From Pinus tabuliformis (taxonomy: Eukaryota > Streptophyta > Pinopsida > Pinales > Pinaceae), in assembly GCA_031772625.1 (NCBI GenBank), contig CM062818.1, forward strand, positions 1,277,622,277 to 1,277,686,276: 64,000 nt of DNA, read 5' to 3'. Shown here piece after piece: positions 34,111 to 46,220 of this stretch. The notes under the pieces were generated by a model. It searched no databases. It was given only the letters and a program-made list of their open reading frames with translations, and was not told the DNA's origin. Every line of letters begins with the position of its first letter. Position 1 is the first letter of the stretch. A program made the translations under genes and the position numbers.

Positions 34111-35700
34111 ACCAAGAGTATCCCGTTGTGGAATTTGGATTTGACTGCAAATTATTAATGAGTTGGGAGAGCAAAGGATGTGAAAACCATTCCTGGCGAG
34201 CCTCTTCAATCCACTTTGTAATGGGAAGAGAGATTGCTAGCAGGGTGCTTTCCTCCTCAAATTGGTGTGATAAAGCATCCACTATGACATTTTCTCACCC
34301 TTTCTTGTAAATTATCTCATAATCATATCCCAACATTTTGGCTAGCCATTTAGTTTGTTGTGGCAAGAATAGGAATTGCTCCAAGAAATATTTAAGGCTT
34401 TGATGGTTTGTGAAGATTTGGAAACGCCGCCCCAATAGGTATGGTTGCTAGGTATCCATTGCATGTGAAATGGTCATCATCTCCTTCTCATAGGTAGATT
34501 GTCCCAGATTTGTCCCACTTAGTTGTTGGCTAGTGAAGGCCAAGGGTCGACCTACCTACATTAAGACAACCCCAATACCTGTACCTGAAGCATCACATTC
34601 AATCACAAAACATTTGGTGAAGTTGGGTAGTGCCAATACAGGAGTAGAACACATGGCATGTTTGAGAGCTATAAATTCCTATTGCGCTTGATCATTCCAG
34701 AGGAATGAATTTTTCCTGAGAAGGTGAGTGAGGGGTCTAGAAATGCGACCATAATTGTGGACAAATTTGCGATAGTAACCTGGGAGACCCAAAAATCCTC
34801 TCAAGCTCTTCAAGGTCTTTGGTTGAGGCCAATCCTACATTGCCTGGATCTTTTTGGGATCCACCCTGACACCTTCACGGCCCACAATGTGGCCCAAATA
34901 CTCAACTTCTTCCATGCCAAAAGAGCACCTGGACAATTTGACAAATAATTTATGCTTTCGGAGTAGTTGCAAGAGCAGATCTACATGCTGAAGATGTTTT
35001 TCCCAGGTGAGGCTATAGATGAGGATGTCATCAAAGAAAACAAGGACAAATTTTCTGAGATATGGTTTGAGCGGGTGATTCATGAGGCTCTGAAAAGTGG
35101 ATAGGGCATTACAGAGACCAAATGGCATGAACATGAATTCATAATGGCCTTCATGAGTTCAGAAAGCGGTCTTTGGAATGTCTACTTGTTTCATGTGAAT
35201 TTGGTGATAGCCCGAGCAAAGGTCAAGCTTAGTAAAGAATTGCGCCTCATTTAGTTCATCCAGCAAACCATCAACAACTGGGATGGAAAATTTATCTTTG
35301 ACCGTCAGCTTTTTGAGGGCCCTGAAGTCTGGACACATATGCCATGCCCCATCTTTCTTGAGCACCATGACCATAGGCGATGAATAAGGACTATTGCTAG
35401 GACGAATGACACAGGCTTCTAGGAGTTCCTTAATGATTTTTTCAATTTCATTCTTTTGGGTGAAAGGATATCTATATGGTTGCACATTGGGTGGTTGTGC
35501 TCCTGGGACCAAAGTAGTTCTATGATCATGTTCCCCTCTCGAGGGTGGAAGCTCATGAGGCTTGTCAAAGACCTGCAGATGGTTGTTTAAGACCTGTTAC
35601 ATCTCAGGATGAATATGAAGAGAAGTGGGTTCGAAGGCCTAGATGGCATTAAATTGGGCTATAACTCCATGGTGGACCTTTTTTAACAATTTTTCCATCA
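34111..35700 (-). pseudogene. Reverse transcriptase and RNase H, chromovirus
   Basis: RT motifs: VIRPSNSPYSSPMVMVLKKD, FTKLDLCSGYHQIHMKQ, MFMPFGLCNALSTFQSLMN and VLVFFDDILIYS with an intact FFDD. A TGA in KTAF*THEGHYEF fits a lost CGA arginine. After [18 protein letters not shown] the RNase H region reads [35 protein letters not shown] and DALSHQFEEES. All pieces share one frame and are separated only by stops. Confidence 0.85.
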
Positions 35701-35788
35701 TATGCGAGTTGATGATAGAAGGAGCACCTGCTTGGAGTCCGCAGAGGGTATGTGTGTGGTTATTCTGCTTGAATCTCATATATAACTC

Positions 35789-36120
35789 CTAGAAATCCAT
35801 GGTGATTGGGCTGAGTGTGCGGAGCCATTCAGCACCCAAGACAACATCACACCCACCCATGTTGATGGCAAACATGTGGGTCTTTAATTGATAATCCCCC
35901 ATTTGAAGTTTGACATTTTCACAGTGGCCTTCACATTTCATTGTACCCCCATCAGCAATCTGGACCTGGAAATTAGAGACTGCTCTGACAAAATAATTCA
36001 CTGCTTCAGCGACTCTTTGATGGATAAAGTTATGCCTACTTCCACTATCAATCAAGACTACTACAGGGCGATGCTTAATAAAACCTATGATTTTGAGAGT
36101 TTGGGGGGAAGAAATTCCTG
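35789..36120 (-). pseudogene. Aspartic protease, chromovirus
   Basis: MIDSGSRHNFIHQRVAEAV shows the active-site D-S-G. GCDVVLGAEWLRTLSPITMDF is the conserved end motif. It is open for 88 codons and in frame with RT downstream. Confidence 0.85.
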
Positions 36121-37062
36121 CTAAAGCATGAAGTGAGGTAACTGGTTCTTCAGGTGTAGCTGGGAGCTCATTGTCCGGCTAGTTGTCCTCATCTTCCTCC
36201 TCTGGTCCCTCAAATGGTGGGGCTTCCTCAGATGAACTATGATTAGTAGCATCAATTTGAAAGAATTTGGGTTCCTTGCATTTATGCCCCAGGGAGTATT
36301 TCTCATCATAGTAGTAACACAATCCTTGCTTTCTTCTTTCCGCCATTTCCATTGGTGACACCTTTTGATGAAATTTGGAGCACCTTGTTCTACTTCATGA
36401 TATATCTTGCAAGCTGCGAGCCATGATACTGGGTGTTGTAGTCAGACGTGGGCTTGTATGGTGTCTTTGAGACCATTGATAAAACATTCCGAGTAGAATT
36501 CATCTGCTAGACCTCCTATGCGAAAGGCTAATGCATCAAAGGCTTTAATATATTCTTGCATTGTGCCTGTCTGTCGGAGCTTAGTAAGATGACCCAAAAA
36601 GTTAGATTCATGGTCAAAGCGATCAGAAAGGGCTTTTGAGAATATCTGCCAAGTCAGTGGCATTGCATAGCAGCGTTGATGCCACTGCCACCATTGCCAT
36701 CTTTCTTGGTCCAACTACAGGCTTCCCACACTTAGCTTAGTCACATCATCTCTGATGTGATTCAATGTGAAATATTGATCCATTTGTGCTAGCCATATAG
36801 TCGGATGAGAGCCATCAAATTTATACATTTCCAACTTGAGTGGTCGAAGCTGGGACTGTTGGTGGTTTCCATAGAAGTGAAGAGAATGGCTAGACTCGCC
36901 CTCAAGGTTTTCATTAAAAGCATATGCCTCCGATTGTTCCCCTAACTTGCCCTTTGTGATTGTGTCAGTTAAGGTCTGGATCTGCTTCGTTAATGCCTCC
37001 AACTTTTGTTCAAGGGTGTCGATAATCTCATTGGCCATAGGTTGAGATTTGGTTTGTACCAT
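36121..37062 (-). pseudogene. Gag, chromovirus
   Basis: It starts at ATG 37062 (MVQTKSQPMANEI) with a coiled-coil-like stretch TLEQKLEALTKQIQTLTDTI. The capsid has KLEMYKFDGSHPTIWLAQMD, a TAG at 36715-36717, then WQWWQWHQRCY and TWQIFSKALSDRFD. A zinc-knuckle-like CYYYDEKYSLGHKCKEP is encoded near 36290, in the pol frame, after a frameshift. Confidence 0.82.
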
Positions 37063-37224
37063 GCACCGACCTGGTGCACTTGTCGTTACTGTGAAAAAAA
37101 ATAAAAATTTGGGACCACCCGAAATTTTGATGCTGACAAGTGAATGGTACCACCTTGCTCAGCCCATCGACCTCATTCTTATGGGCTAAGTCTCCTATAA
37201 GCGTCCCGGAGGGTCTCAAACTCG

Positions 37225-37287
37225 TTTTTGTTTTTTTTTTTTTTGTTGTTTTTTTGTTTTTTGTTTTTTTGTTTTTTTTTTTTTTTT
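37225..37287. repeat. Homopolymer-like T tract
   Basis: Sixty-three bases of T interrupted by single Gs. It lies in the leader about 160 bases before gag. Low-complexity DNA, probably prone to length change. Confidence 0.9.
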
Positions 37288-37829
37288 ACTCCGGGAGGAT
37301 TTTTACTCCTCGCGTAGGAATACTACAATAGTCGATTCCCAAAAAATTTAATTATACCCAATGTCCTGCGAGAATCACGCCCAGGTATAGGAGCCACACA
37401 AATAGTCAGATTTGTTGGCAAAACCCTCAACTGCAGAGTATGAGTAGGAATGTGGCAGTGATCGAAACCCTGCTGCTAGATCTAATGGCAGATCTAATCG
37501 ATCTAATTGGTGGATTTGATAGATCTGAATGGCGGATCTAAGAGACCTGAATGACGGAATTGATTGTTGCTGCTGTGACAGAACCGAACCTGCTAGATCT
37601 GATCTGGCAAAGATGATGCGTGATCTAGAGAGAGACAAGGGAACTACGGTATCAAGGAGTGTCAAGTGCTACAGATCGCAATATACATAAGGGTATGACA
37701 ATAATACTCGGCCCAATCTTTTAGGGCACTAACCAAGGAGACTCAACTGTACCCTTACCTATACAACCTGACTACCCTATCGTACGCGCGAATAATCTCC
37801 CCGAGTGCTGTTCTCAGTGTACTGTAGCA

Positions 37830-38095
37830 GCAAGACGGCCGACGGTTTATCTATGGCAAGGTTTCAAGAGGGCCTAGGGGGATTCCAATATACCCAGAGG
37901 GTACTTGGAAGATAGTCCGTGTGCACTTCTGTCTAATGTGCTACTACTCTAATGGGTACCCACAGTGGTTACAAGGGAGTCCAACAAGCATGACCACCTC
38001 TTGTATTTCCTGCGTGCATGCCTCCCCAACTCCACAGGTTTATGCGCTCAACGACAGATCCCATGGTTTAAAGACGTCGAAACACGTCTCTAGCC
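37830..38095 (-). repeat. Leader block shared with 58060-58256
   Basis: Landmarks in order: CGGCCGAC, CTATGG, CCAATATA, GGTAC, AGTCCGT, CTCAACG, then GACG(T/C)CGAAACA(C/T)GTCTCTAGC. The right end lies some 48 bases from the primer site. Confidence 0.55.
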
Positions 38096-38142
38096 AAAAA
38101 AAATTATGCTAAAAATGGAGATCCCTCCAGCCCTAGAAAGTT

Positions 38143-38153
38143 CTCTGATACCA
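38143..38153 (-). other. Primer binding site, initiator tRNA-Met
   Basis: On the minus strand TGGTATCAGAG, the canonical iMet primer site, lies two bases inside the 5' LTR. Confidence 0.92.
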
Positions 38154-38155
38154 CT

Positions 38156-38588
38156 TGTTATGCTCTTGACCAGTGAGAAGATACCAGAATACCAAATATG
38201 CGAAGAAATATACCCAAAACACAGGACAATAAGAAATAATAGCATGTATTTTATTATTCAGAAAGGAAAGCAATGTTCACTTGCCTCTTCGAGGGGGCAA
38301 CCTCTAATAGAGCTGGGCTCAATTACAAAATAAGACACGTTGCTCTTCAAGGGGAGTCTCTATCCTTTATATAGGATTCATACATGCAATACCATGGGTC
38401 AATACCATGGTTCTTATTAATACCATCTATTTAATACCATGGCCCATTTGCAACTAACTGTGGTCCCTTCTTTAAATGTGGGTCAACCACTTACAATTAT
38501 TAATATGGGATTTATTGACTCTTTAACTAACTATAACTATGACTCGACCCTATTACATAAATAAGGGGGTTAGGGTTGGACCCTAATA
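38156..38588 (-). repeat. 5' LTR of the chromovirus
   Basis: It is homologous to 32334-32762. On the minus strand a TATATAAAGG box lies at about 38366-38373, the likely promoter. The outer end reads ACCCTAATA, where the terminal CA appears mutated to TA. Confidence 0.9.
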
Positions 38589-38885
38589 ATGTTTAACTTA
38601 TTGTTGTTATATGCTATTAACTTGATCGTTAGGGTTATTGCATTGAGATCTTGATGTTGTAATTTGGATTGGTCATGTGTGAGATGGTTATGTTCATTAC
38701 ATTGAAGGTCTTGATGTTATATGTATAAAACTAAGTTGGATTTGCCTATGCAAATGGTTATGTTCGCGATATTCAAGTATCAACCAACGTATTTGTGGTA
38801 CGGTGTGATACTAATCTAGATTGATCGTACATATGTGATTGTCATGCGGGAACAAAAAATGCTTATGAGATTATGACGTGAACAT
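38589..38885 (+). other. Leader of the second Tekay-family element (second part)
   Basis: It continues the T/G-rich leader broken at 32333 after the near-duplicated ATGTT. It ends where the next LTR begins at 38886. No ORF. Confidence 0.45.
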
Positions 38886-41800
38886 TTTTGGGCATGGAAT
38901 CCCCCAAGGCATGTTTTGGGGTTCAAAGCCCAAGTTTTGACTAAATGGTGTTGTAAATCTCACGAATTGCGTGCGCGGAGGTAAGTTAGAGTCACAGGGT
39001 TGTCCACCCTAGTCTTGTAATGTAATGTAGAGCGAGGCTATAAGTGTAAGAAGAGAAGAATAAGTAGAGAGAAAGAGAAAGATTCTGAGTGACTAAGTGT
39101 GTCTTTGGGTCATAGAGTAAGAGAAGGCTCTGCAGCTTTGTACGTAGAGGTCTAGTAGTCCATAGCTAAGTGCGCGGACCCCTGCAGCTGAGTGCATGGG
39201 GCGGAGTCAAGTCTATAACCGAGGAAGGTGTTATCACTCAGGTTGTCCCTTGGCTCCTTAAGGGATACGGCCGAGGTAACCACAAACCAATCTTTGGGCT
39301 GCAGGTCCTAGCCTGCCTGCAGTCAGAGAGGGCTCTCTCTTTAAAATTTAACTTTGTTTTGGGTTGATTTTAGGCTAGTTATGGTGTGCATGGGTTTTGT
39401 TTTGATTTTGGTGGGAAGGATGATGTTTTCAAGTAGAGTTGGGATGCATAGTGTGAGAAATTCAAACCATTGGGCATGGAGTCATGGATTAGGGCTTGCT
39501 GTTGCGTTTTCTTGGTCACAAGAGGAATACGGAGTAGGATAGCTACACATAGAACAATATCAGGCTGGAATAAAGATGGAATGAAGGTCAGAGATGAAAG
39601 GCAACTAAGAATCTTTCATTAGCTAACAGAGAGGGAAGGTGAATGATAGTTTCTCTAGGAGCAATCAAGAATTCCTAAATAACAGTCATATGTGAAAGAA
39701 ACAGGGTAAACATGATCATTTAAGTATGCATATTCATAACCATTTCTGAAGAAAACATATAGAAATAACAAGAACTGAGCATAGGGTGTAGTCAAGCAAA
39801 ACCTAAGCTATTCTTTTTTCTTGCTATTTAGATGGTAACATAATGGTGCATAAACATATGTAAACTATAAACAGAGGTAGGAAAACACTTATTGAATCAT
39901 GTAGTAGCACAGGAATTCCACAATCACTCTTTGGCCATTAAATAACACAACATTCAGTTCTTCATCCAAAGCATTCCAGCAGTCTTTGATTATAGAGCTC
40001 TCAAAATATACAGCGCAAGTCTAGAATGAGGATTATCAACCAACCAACCCTTTAAACAATGAATTATGGTGGTTTATATAGAAAAAATATCCAAAAATAT
40101 CTATTACATCAGGCCTAAAATAGGTATGAGGGAAATGAGTTCTTTAACCTAATTTTGTACTGAAATTAATGCAAGAAGATATTTATTTGAGTTGTCCTGA
40201 AGGCAGCTGTATCAAAATGAGTTAATATCTATCCTTATGTCTTTGTGTTGTTCATTTAGCCATAACTGTGCTTTGGGCTTTGATCCCCTGCTCTTGAGTG
40301 GCTTTGATGTGCATTAACTATGATCTGAGAGCCTTAAATGGCTTCACCGCTTTCTTTGACTTTTGCTTGGGGGCCTTTAATGTTCACCTGCTTTGATATT
40401 GCCAATCTGATACTCTTTGCCGCTTCACTGATACTCTTTAATTTAATCTGGGCTTTATCTTTCCTCTGATACTCTTTTACAGTTGAATCGGGCCACTTTC
40501 TCTCCCTTGATGTGCTTGAAACTGTCAAATCGCCCCTTTTCTGCCCTTTCAAGGCAAAAATAGCTGCTGCAAATGTTTTTCATGGCCTCTAGAATGCTAT
40601 CGGCGCTGGCCGATTGAATATGAACATACATGAAGAAATCCTGTTGCCTCCCACGAATTTTTGGGTTTGCAGGTAGCTGAGCCATGAGAAGCCCTCCATT
40701 TTGGTCAATTTTTCTTAGCGGTAAGCGCTAATCGCGCATCAAAAACTGCCTCAGTTTTTCATTCCGGGCATCCTTTGCTGCGATTTTCACCCTTCGCGCC
40801 TTTTTCAGTGATGATGTCAGCATGACGTCAGCGGTGGGTCCCTGTACGGCAGTGACATGGCAGTACGACAGGGTGACGTGGCACAAGACATGGTGGCGGG
40901 GTAGGGACGGAAGCAGATGCAGTGGCAGTGACACGTAGCAGTGGGGGGTCGACGCAGAGATGACATAGCGCTGACATCAGGGGTGGGGAGACAGAAGGCG
41001 GTTTGTGGTTTCATCGGACTGCCTTCTGTACGAGGGCGGTAATTGTCAGAGGGGCTCTGATACAATCAAAGGCGGACACGCGTCCTTCTGTACGATGGCA
41101 AAACCGCCGTGCTATCGGACGCTAACTGTCGAGTGACGGGGCGGCTCTGAAATCGCCGAGAGCCGTCGGATCTGGGAGGGCGGATCGGAGGGCTGACGGA
41201 GCACGGAGCTGGCGGCAGGTTTATGTGCAGGGGGCCCGCCATATATTTTATCATTTATTTATGTGCGGGGGGGTCAAAACTTTGGGTAATATGGGTTTTT
41301 GAGGCCTCGGAAGGGGTCCGATAACCTAAAAAAGGAATTTCACGCCTTGGAGGAGTTCAAAGGCACTTGAGAGGGGTTTTTATGTGCTTTGTGAAGGGTT
41401 TATGGCCAAAAAAGGGGTTTATGCCTTGGGAAAGGTAAAACACGGCCAAAGATGGATTTTATACATTTGGAGGGGAATTTTATGCATAGGAATGAGTCCT
41501 AATGCATTTAGAAGATGGTTTGAGAGGCAACCGAGGGTTCTGGCTAAGTTTCAGGCAAACTTAGCAATTCCCAGGCATAGTCAAGGTTATCTTTCAACCA
41601 GAGGGAGGGGATATGTACATAGGGGAGCTATTTAGTGCTTTTTAGTAAGGGGAAGGGAAAATAGATAGGGATTTACATAATAATGTTTAGAAGTTAATAT
41701 GAAAATGACCAGAAAGCGCTAAGTTTGGAGATCTTAGGCTACTTTAAAAGGGAAAAATGACTTATAGAGTGAATAAGAGTACTCCTAAGCAAAGCAAACC

Positions 41801-42924
41801 TTTACTTAGGCCAATGATATGACAAATGATGAAACTTAAGAGATATCAAGCAGATCTTGACCTCTTTAGGGAGGTTAGTGAATGATTTGGGGAATAAGAA
41901 GAAGGGGGAGTTAGACATGCCTCGCTTGAGCTCCTCCAAATGAAAACTGCCTCATAATTGTGATCTGAATAGATATAACATTTGAAAACATGAAATGGAT
42001 CACATAGCTTGATTCTGCAACCACAAAACTACTTACCTAGCATTTTTTATTCTTTTTGCATGGGTGCACTTAGACTTGCAGACCCTGATTATCCTCTTTT
42101 CTTTTGACTACCCTCCTATCTAAAATCAACCCTTATCTCTTCCAAGGGCCGAGATTAAGCAGTTGGGCTCCTTGATTTCTCTACCTAGCTACTGATCTGC
42201 TAAGCTTAAGCTGTTTGGATAGATATTCATTCTCTATCTTCTAAAACAAGCAATTTAAACCTAGGGAAGCCAAGATTAAGCAATTTGGTTTTTCCTTATC
42301 TGTAAAGCTCTTCAAAAATGATATAATTCTTCAAAATGGAACTTCTTGGAAATATTGAACCTTGCATCATGACAAGATGACATATTTGGCATGTAAAACA
42401 GTCAATCATGAAATATGAAACCTATTTCAATAGGAGGCTAACAGAAGGGATTAATAAAGAGAAGTTTTATCATAATTCTAGGTATCTCTTCTTGCGCTAA
42501 TGCATGTTTGATATAATTTTCAAATATATTGTTTATTTACTGCGCGCAGCTGTATGAACGATTTATGTTGTTAAGTATAACTTAAAGCACGCAAGTAGGC
42601 TAAAATAATCAACTAACATTGGAATATTATTAAGGACTTGGGTAATAACAACATTCAACCCCTGAGTAGGGCGCGAAGGCAACATCTTAGGTTGCGAGGT
42701 ATGGGAAAGTGCATGTAGCAACATGCACGTAGGGTCGAACTGTGAAACACTTGAAGTCATCAAACATCTCCAAGGTGCGGAAACTTGGTTCTAGCACCCT
42801 CCCATACTACTTAGGGTGAGACCTCAGTCTGCGCTTTGCAGATTGTTATCGAAAGGGCCAGTAGTACCGGGATTTGATTGGCTAAATCAACTCTGAACCT
42901 GGGTTAGGCCCCAATAGGCCAACA
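38886..42924 (+). repeat. First LTR of the tandem array, split by an insert and lacking its TATA segment
   Basis: It is homologous to 47075-47938. Its expected first bases TGTTGGG read TTTTGGG. About 44 bases containing a palindrome and the TATA box are deleted near 39027. A 3215-bp insert (39229-42443) splits it. It ends GGCCAACA at 42924, followed by a primer-site-like TGGTTTCGTTGCTGGGA. Confidence 0.85.
39229..42443. mobile_element. 3215-bp solo-LTR-like insertion
   Basis: It begins TGTTATCACTC and ends GGAGGCTAACA, giving TGTTA...TAACA ends. It is flanked by GAAGG at 39224-39228 and 42444-42448. I find no internal copy of its ends and no retroelement protein, so a solo LTR is the simplest reading; a non-autonomous element with very short LTRs is possible. 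A GC-rich part at 40680-41270 carries short antisense ORFs without recognisable motifs. Confidence 0.75.
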
Positions 42925-43449
42925 AATGGTTTCGTTGCTGGGACTGGGATCTGCATAAGAGATGTCTAACGTCGTGTCACTGGAATCTGGCAAAGAAAGA
43001 AATTGAAGAGTGGTTGGATAGAAAGATTCACGAGTTCGAGGTGCAAGAAAACAAGAATCTGTGAGTATCAAAGGAAGAGTTGTTAGAGGCGCTACTTATA
43101 TATGGATATCCATGAAATTTTCTTTGAATCCTTCCCCTCTAATTTGTACAAGTGGATCGTGAAGTTAGCAGACAGTCAGGGAAGGTGTAGGCTCGACAAA
43201 CCTATTGTGTGGACTCCAGAGTTGGTGCACAGACTAGAAGGATTGGAAGATAAGATCGCACATGCTATGGACCATTGGCTCAATTGAATTATAGAAGGGT
43301 TTATCACTGAGTTCCTGGTAGATACTTTAGTCAGCGGTAGCGAGGAGGAACGACGCTTCCTCAAACGACTGTTAGGTAAGTACGTTAAATCTTTGAACAC
43401 TTGGATTAAAATGCAATTGTATGAAAAGCAGGTTATGCGAATAAATTGA
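42925..43449 (+). pseudogene. Primer-site region and N-terminal ORF, copy 1
   Basis: After the primer-site-like sequence, a degraded frame encodes FPSNLYKWIVKLADSQGRCR, LDKPIVWTPELVHRLEGLED, and after a TGA FLKRLLGKYVKSLNTWIKM. Copy 2 keeps the same protein better. The domain precedes gag and I do not know its function. Confidence 0.6.
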
Positions 43450-43544
43450 TGTTTGGGGCTACGCAATGTGTGAGAAAGTTTCACCAAGAAGTGTGATCAG
43501 TTTGATAAGATAGCGAATTCTGCGCATACCACCCCCACCTACAC

Positions 43545-44803
43545 CACCACCAGTTTCACCATATTCACCCCCATCTTTGCCCACACAACCTGCACGACCA
43601 CTACAGTTCAATATGGTGAATGCAATAAAGTTGTCAGTGTTCAAAGGAGTAGGGAACAAAGATTCAGACCAATTCTAGTTCATGGTAAAGGCTGTATGGG
43701 AAACACAAGGAGTCATGAATGACAATATAAAGAAGGTAGCACTGGTGAGCACGTTGCAGGATCGAACAATGACATGGTTCATTAAGCATTCCAATGAAAA
43801 TCCAAATGCAGGGATCGCGGATATCCAAGTTGCGCTAAACAGGGAATTTAGCAGGCCAAAATCAGAGACACAGTCGATTATCAGATTTAAGGAAATCATG
43901 ATGCCTCCAAGTGAGACCCAATGGGAGCTAGATCAGAGATTGAAGGGTATGATTCGTGAAGCCAACATGACCTTGATGGATGGGCAACACCGCACATGGT
44001 TTGTAGCTTTGCTAACGCTGCATGTAAGGACCATGCTATCATAGCAGAAGCTATCCACTCAGGCCGAGGCCTTGGAGATTGCAATGAGACTCCATGAGAC
44101 ACCAATACAAGATCCTAACATGGGAGTCCAATAGATCCACGTGTAGTTGAAAAACCTATGTCTTGAGATGCAGAGTTTGAAACAAGACAGGCCAACTCAC
44201 CCAGAAGCACGCGAGGAGGTATGGTTCATAAAGTGCAAAGGCCAGGGACATGACAAGGAACATTGTCCAGTCTTTGCGAACTACCTGGTGGGAGAAGGGC
44301 CAATGCCATTGAGACTAGAAGAACAAGCAGGACCGAGCGTGGCGCCTACATTATGGTGCACGATTTGTCAAATAGGAGGGAAGCATGCTACACATAACTG
44401 CCATCTATTATAGAATACGCAGATGTCCCAGCAATTGTTTTGTAATTTTTGTAGTTCAGTAGGCCATGATGAGCATACCTGTAGAAGTTATGAACTGATG
44501 ATGGATCAGACTCCTACCTATAGAGTTCATACTGAAATGTGAGCCCTCAATCAAAATGCAAGGATGGCACACACTCGATTTCAAAGGCACGGACGCGGTC
44601 GAGGTGGAATGGGACCAGGAAGGGGTCGCAGACAGCTCATCCATTATAATTGTGAAGGGCCAGGGCATTATGCCTGCGATTGTAAAAATCTGATGAGAGC
44701 ATCATGTTTATATTGTACCCAGTTTGATCATGAGACGAAGGACTACCCCACATTGATAGCGAGGTTGCGCGATAAAGGAACACTCCAACCTCCCCTGACT
44801 TAG
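43545..44803 (+). pseudogene. Gag with several zinc knuckles, copy 1
   Basis: A Pro/Thr-rich leader precedes AIKLSVFKGVGNKDSDQF, then TMTWFIKHSNENPNAGI, NREFSRPKSETQSIIRFKEI, a capsid domain of the Retrotrans_gag kind. Cys/His clusters follow: CKGQGHDKEHC, CTICQIGGKHATHNC, CNFCSSVGHDEHTC, NCEGPGHYACDC. One frame, interrupted by about six stops. At several of these copy 2 has CAG or TGG, for example the TAG at 43678-43680. Confidence 0.78.
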
Positions 44804-45860
44804 AACCTGGAAATGATGAGATCTGAGCCGCGCGAAAATGACCCGAATGTTAATATCATGCTCTGAAGCGGTATCATGACAGGAGATGACAAGTGCAAGC
44901 AGCCCGAAGAGAGTGCCTAGGTTCGCAAGGCTCCAACAAAGGAACCATAATTTGATTTGGAGTGCACTAAGGAGACATTCATGGAAGCTAAGAAGAGCTT
45001 CACGGAGGCCTCCACTTCAGGTAGTAAAGACAAACTAGAATTGGAGATGGAACCATCAATGCTCACTACCTTTCTGGAGACATGCATGAAGCTCCTGCAC
45101 GACAGCAAAGTAGTGAAGGGACTGCGAGAACTCATCACTATATGTGCTGGCCCGAGAGAACTACGCGTGGTCCAGAAGCTCGGGAAGCACACAACGTGAA
45201 CAGGAAGGGGGATGCGGTTGATTGCACAAATCGGGGAATTTGAAATGGATCAAGTGATTCTGGATCTAGGATCGGACGCAAATGTCCTGCCATAGCAGAC
45301 ATGGGAGCACATGGGCAGGCCCGCATTGCAATGGTATTCTATTCAATTGTGAATGGTGAACTAGCAAAAGATCCTACCTATGGGGAGACTACAAGGAATA
45401 ATGGTGGATATCGAAGGTGGGAGCGCGCTTACAGATTTTGAAGTGATAGAGATTTTTGATGACACCAATCCCTATCCTACGCTACTGGGAATAGACTAGG
45501 CCATTGACATGAATGGAGTGATAAATCTAAAGAAGCGCAAGATGATTTTTGAGAAAAAGTCACTACGCGTAGTGGTACCTCTAGACCCTGTAGAAGGACC
45601 ACACTACATAGAGATGGTGCATGACTGTGACAACGATGATGATCTAGATTGTATCTACAAGATAATGGCTTAGGAGCAGGATTAAGTGAATCCTACACCG
45701 GATGGCAGGGTTTTGTGGGAGCGCAAAAGCTCTTGCACCTCAGATTCGGATGAAGAGATAGAACAATGGCAGAACTGGTTACACGAGGTAACCACACTCA
45801 ACTACAACATGATGATAAGGTCACTACGATGTGTAGCAAACGAAAGCAAGAGATCTGCCT
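44804..45860 (+). pseudogene. Protease region, copy 1
   Basis: The frame continues through MLTTFLETCMKLLHDSKVV and QVILDLGSDANVLP (D-L-G in place of D-S-G, as in copy 2) to NPYPTLLGID*AIDMNGVIN, the conserved protease end motif. Stops occur at positions where copy 2 has TGG or CAG. A one-base insertion near 45840 shifts the frame before the next domain. Confidence 0.75.
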
Positions 45861-46200
45861 ATGTATGATAGGTTGCACGAGGTGGATGATTTCCTGAACA
45901 AATTTGAAAAAGAAGTACCGGAACAACAGTGTTTTGATGCTCTAAAATGGGCACTGCATGCTACGCCTGCAAGGTGGTGGGGTACACACCAGCAGAATTT
46001 TCAGGACTGGCGGGAATGTAGAAGGATGATGCGCCTACGATTTGGGAAACCTCATATGCAAATGAAAGTCGGGTATGATGGACGAAACAACCTGCATACC
46101 CACCTCTCCAGATGGGTACAAGTGTATGGTATGCAACTTGCATGAACGCACACCGTCCTCGCGATAGGAAATAGGATCAAAAAGTAGGAGCAAGCAAGAC
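45861..46200 (+). pseudogene. Second gag-like domain, copy 1
   Basis: HEVDDFLNKFEKEVPEQQCF, DALKWALHATPARWWGTHQQ, FQDWRECRRMMRLRFGKPHM has the pattern of a capsid/gag domain (hydrophobic-FL-KF, ARWW, W-ECR--M--RF). It follows the protease, where RT would be expected. After VQVYGMQLA the sequence jumps to the integrase tail; RT, RNase H and integrase core are absent. Confidence 0.7.
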
Positions 46201-46220
46201 GATGGCGTGAATGAGGAAGT

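Larger units (their letters stand above)
37063..38142 (-). other. 5' leader of the chromovirus
   Basis: About 1.1 kb of noncoding leader. It holds a T-rich tract (37225-37287 on the plus strand, so A-rich in the sense RNA) and a block (37830-38095) with collinear similarity to 58060-58256 in another element. No ORF is supported. Confidence 0.6.
32334..38588 (-). mobile_element. Complete chromovirus (Gypsy), 6.26 kb
   Basis: LTRs of 429 bp (32334-32762) and 433 bp (38156-38588) flank a minus-strand internal region with gag, protease, RT, RNase H, integrase and a C-terminal chromodomain. A purine-rich tract borders the 3' LTR and an initiator tRNA-Met primer site borders the 5' LTR. Flanks are ATGTA (32329-32333) and ATGTT (38589-38593), an imperfect 5-bp target duplication. 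The LTRs differ at about 22 positions plus one 4-bp indel (about 5 percent). Pol has several stops, so the copy is inactive. Confidence 0.92.

Noticed and set aside
40681-41254. Minus-strand ORFs in the GC-rich part of the 3.2-kb insert
   Set aside because: Short, overlapping in different frames, Pro/Thr/His-rich by GC content, with no domain; no support as genes.
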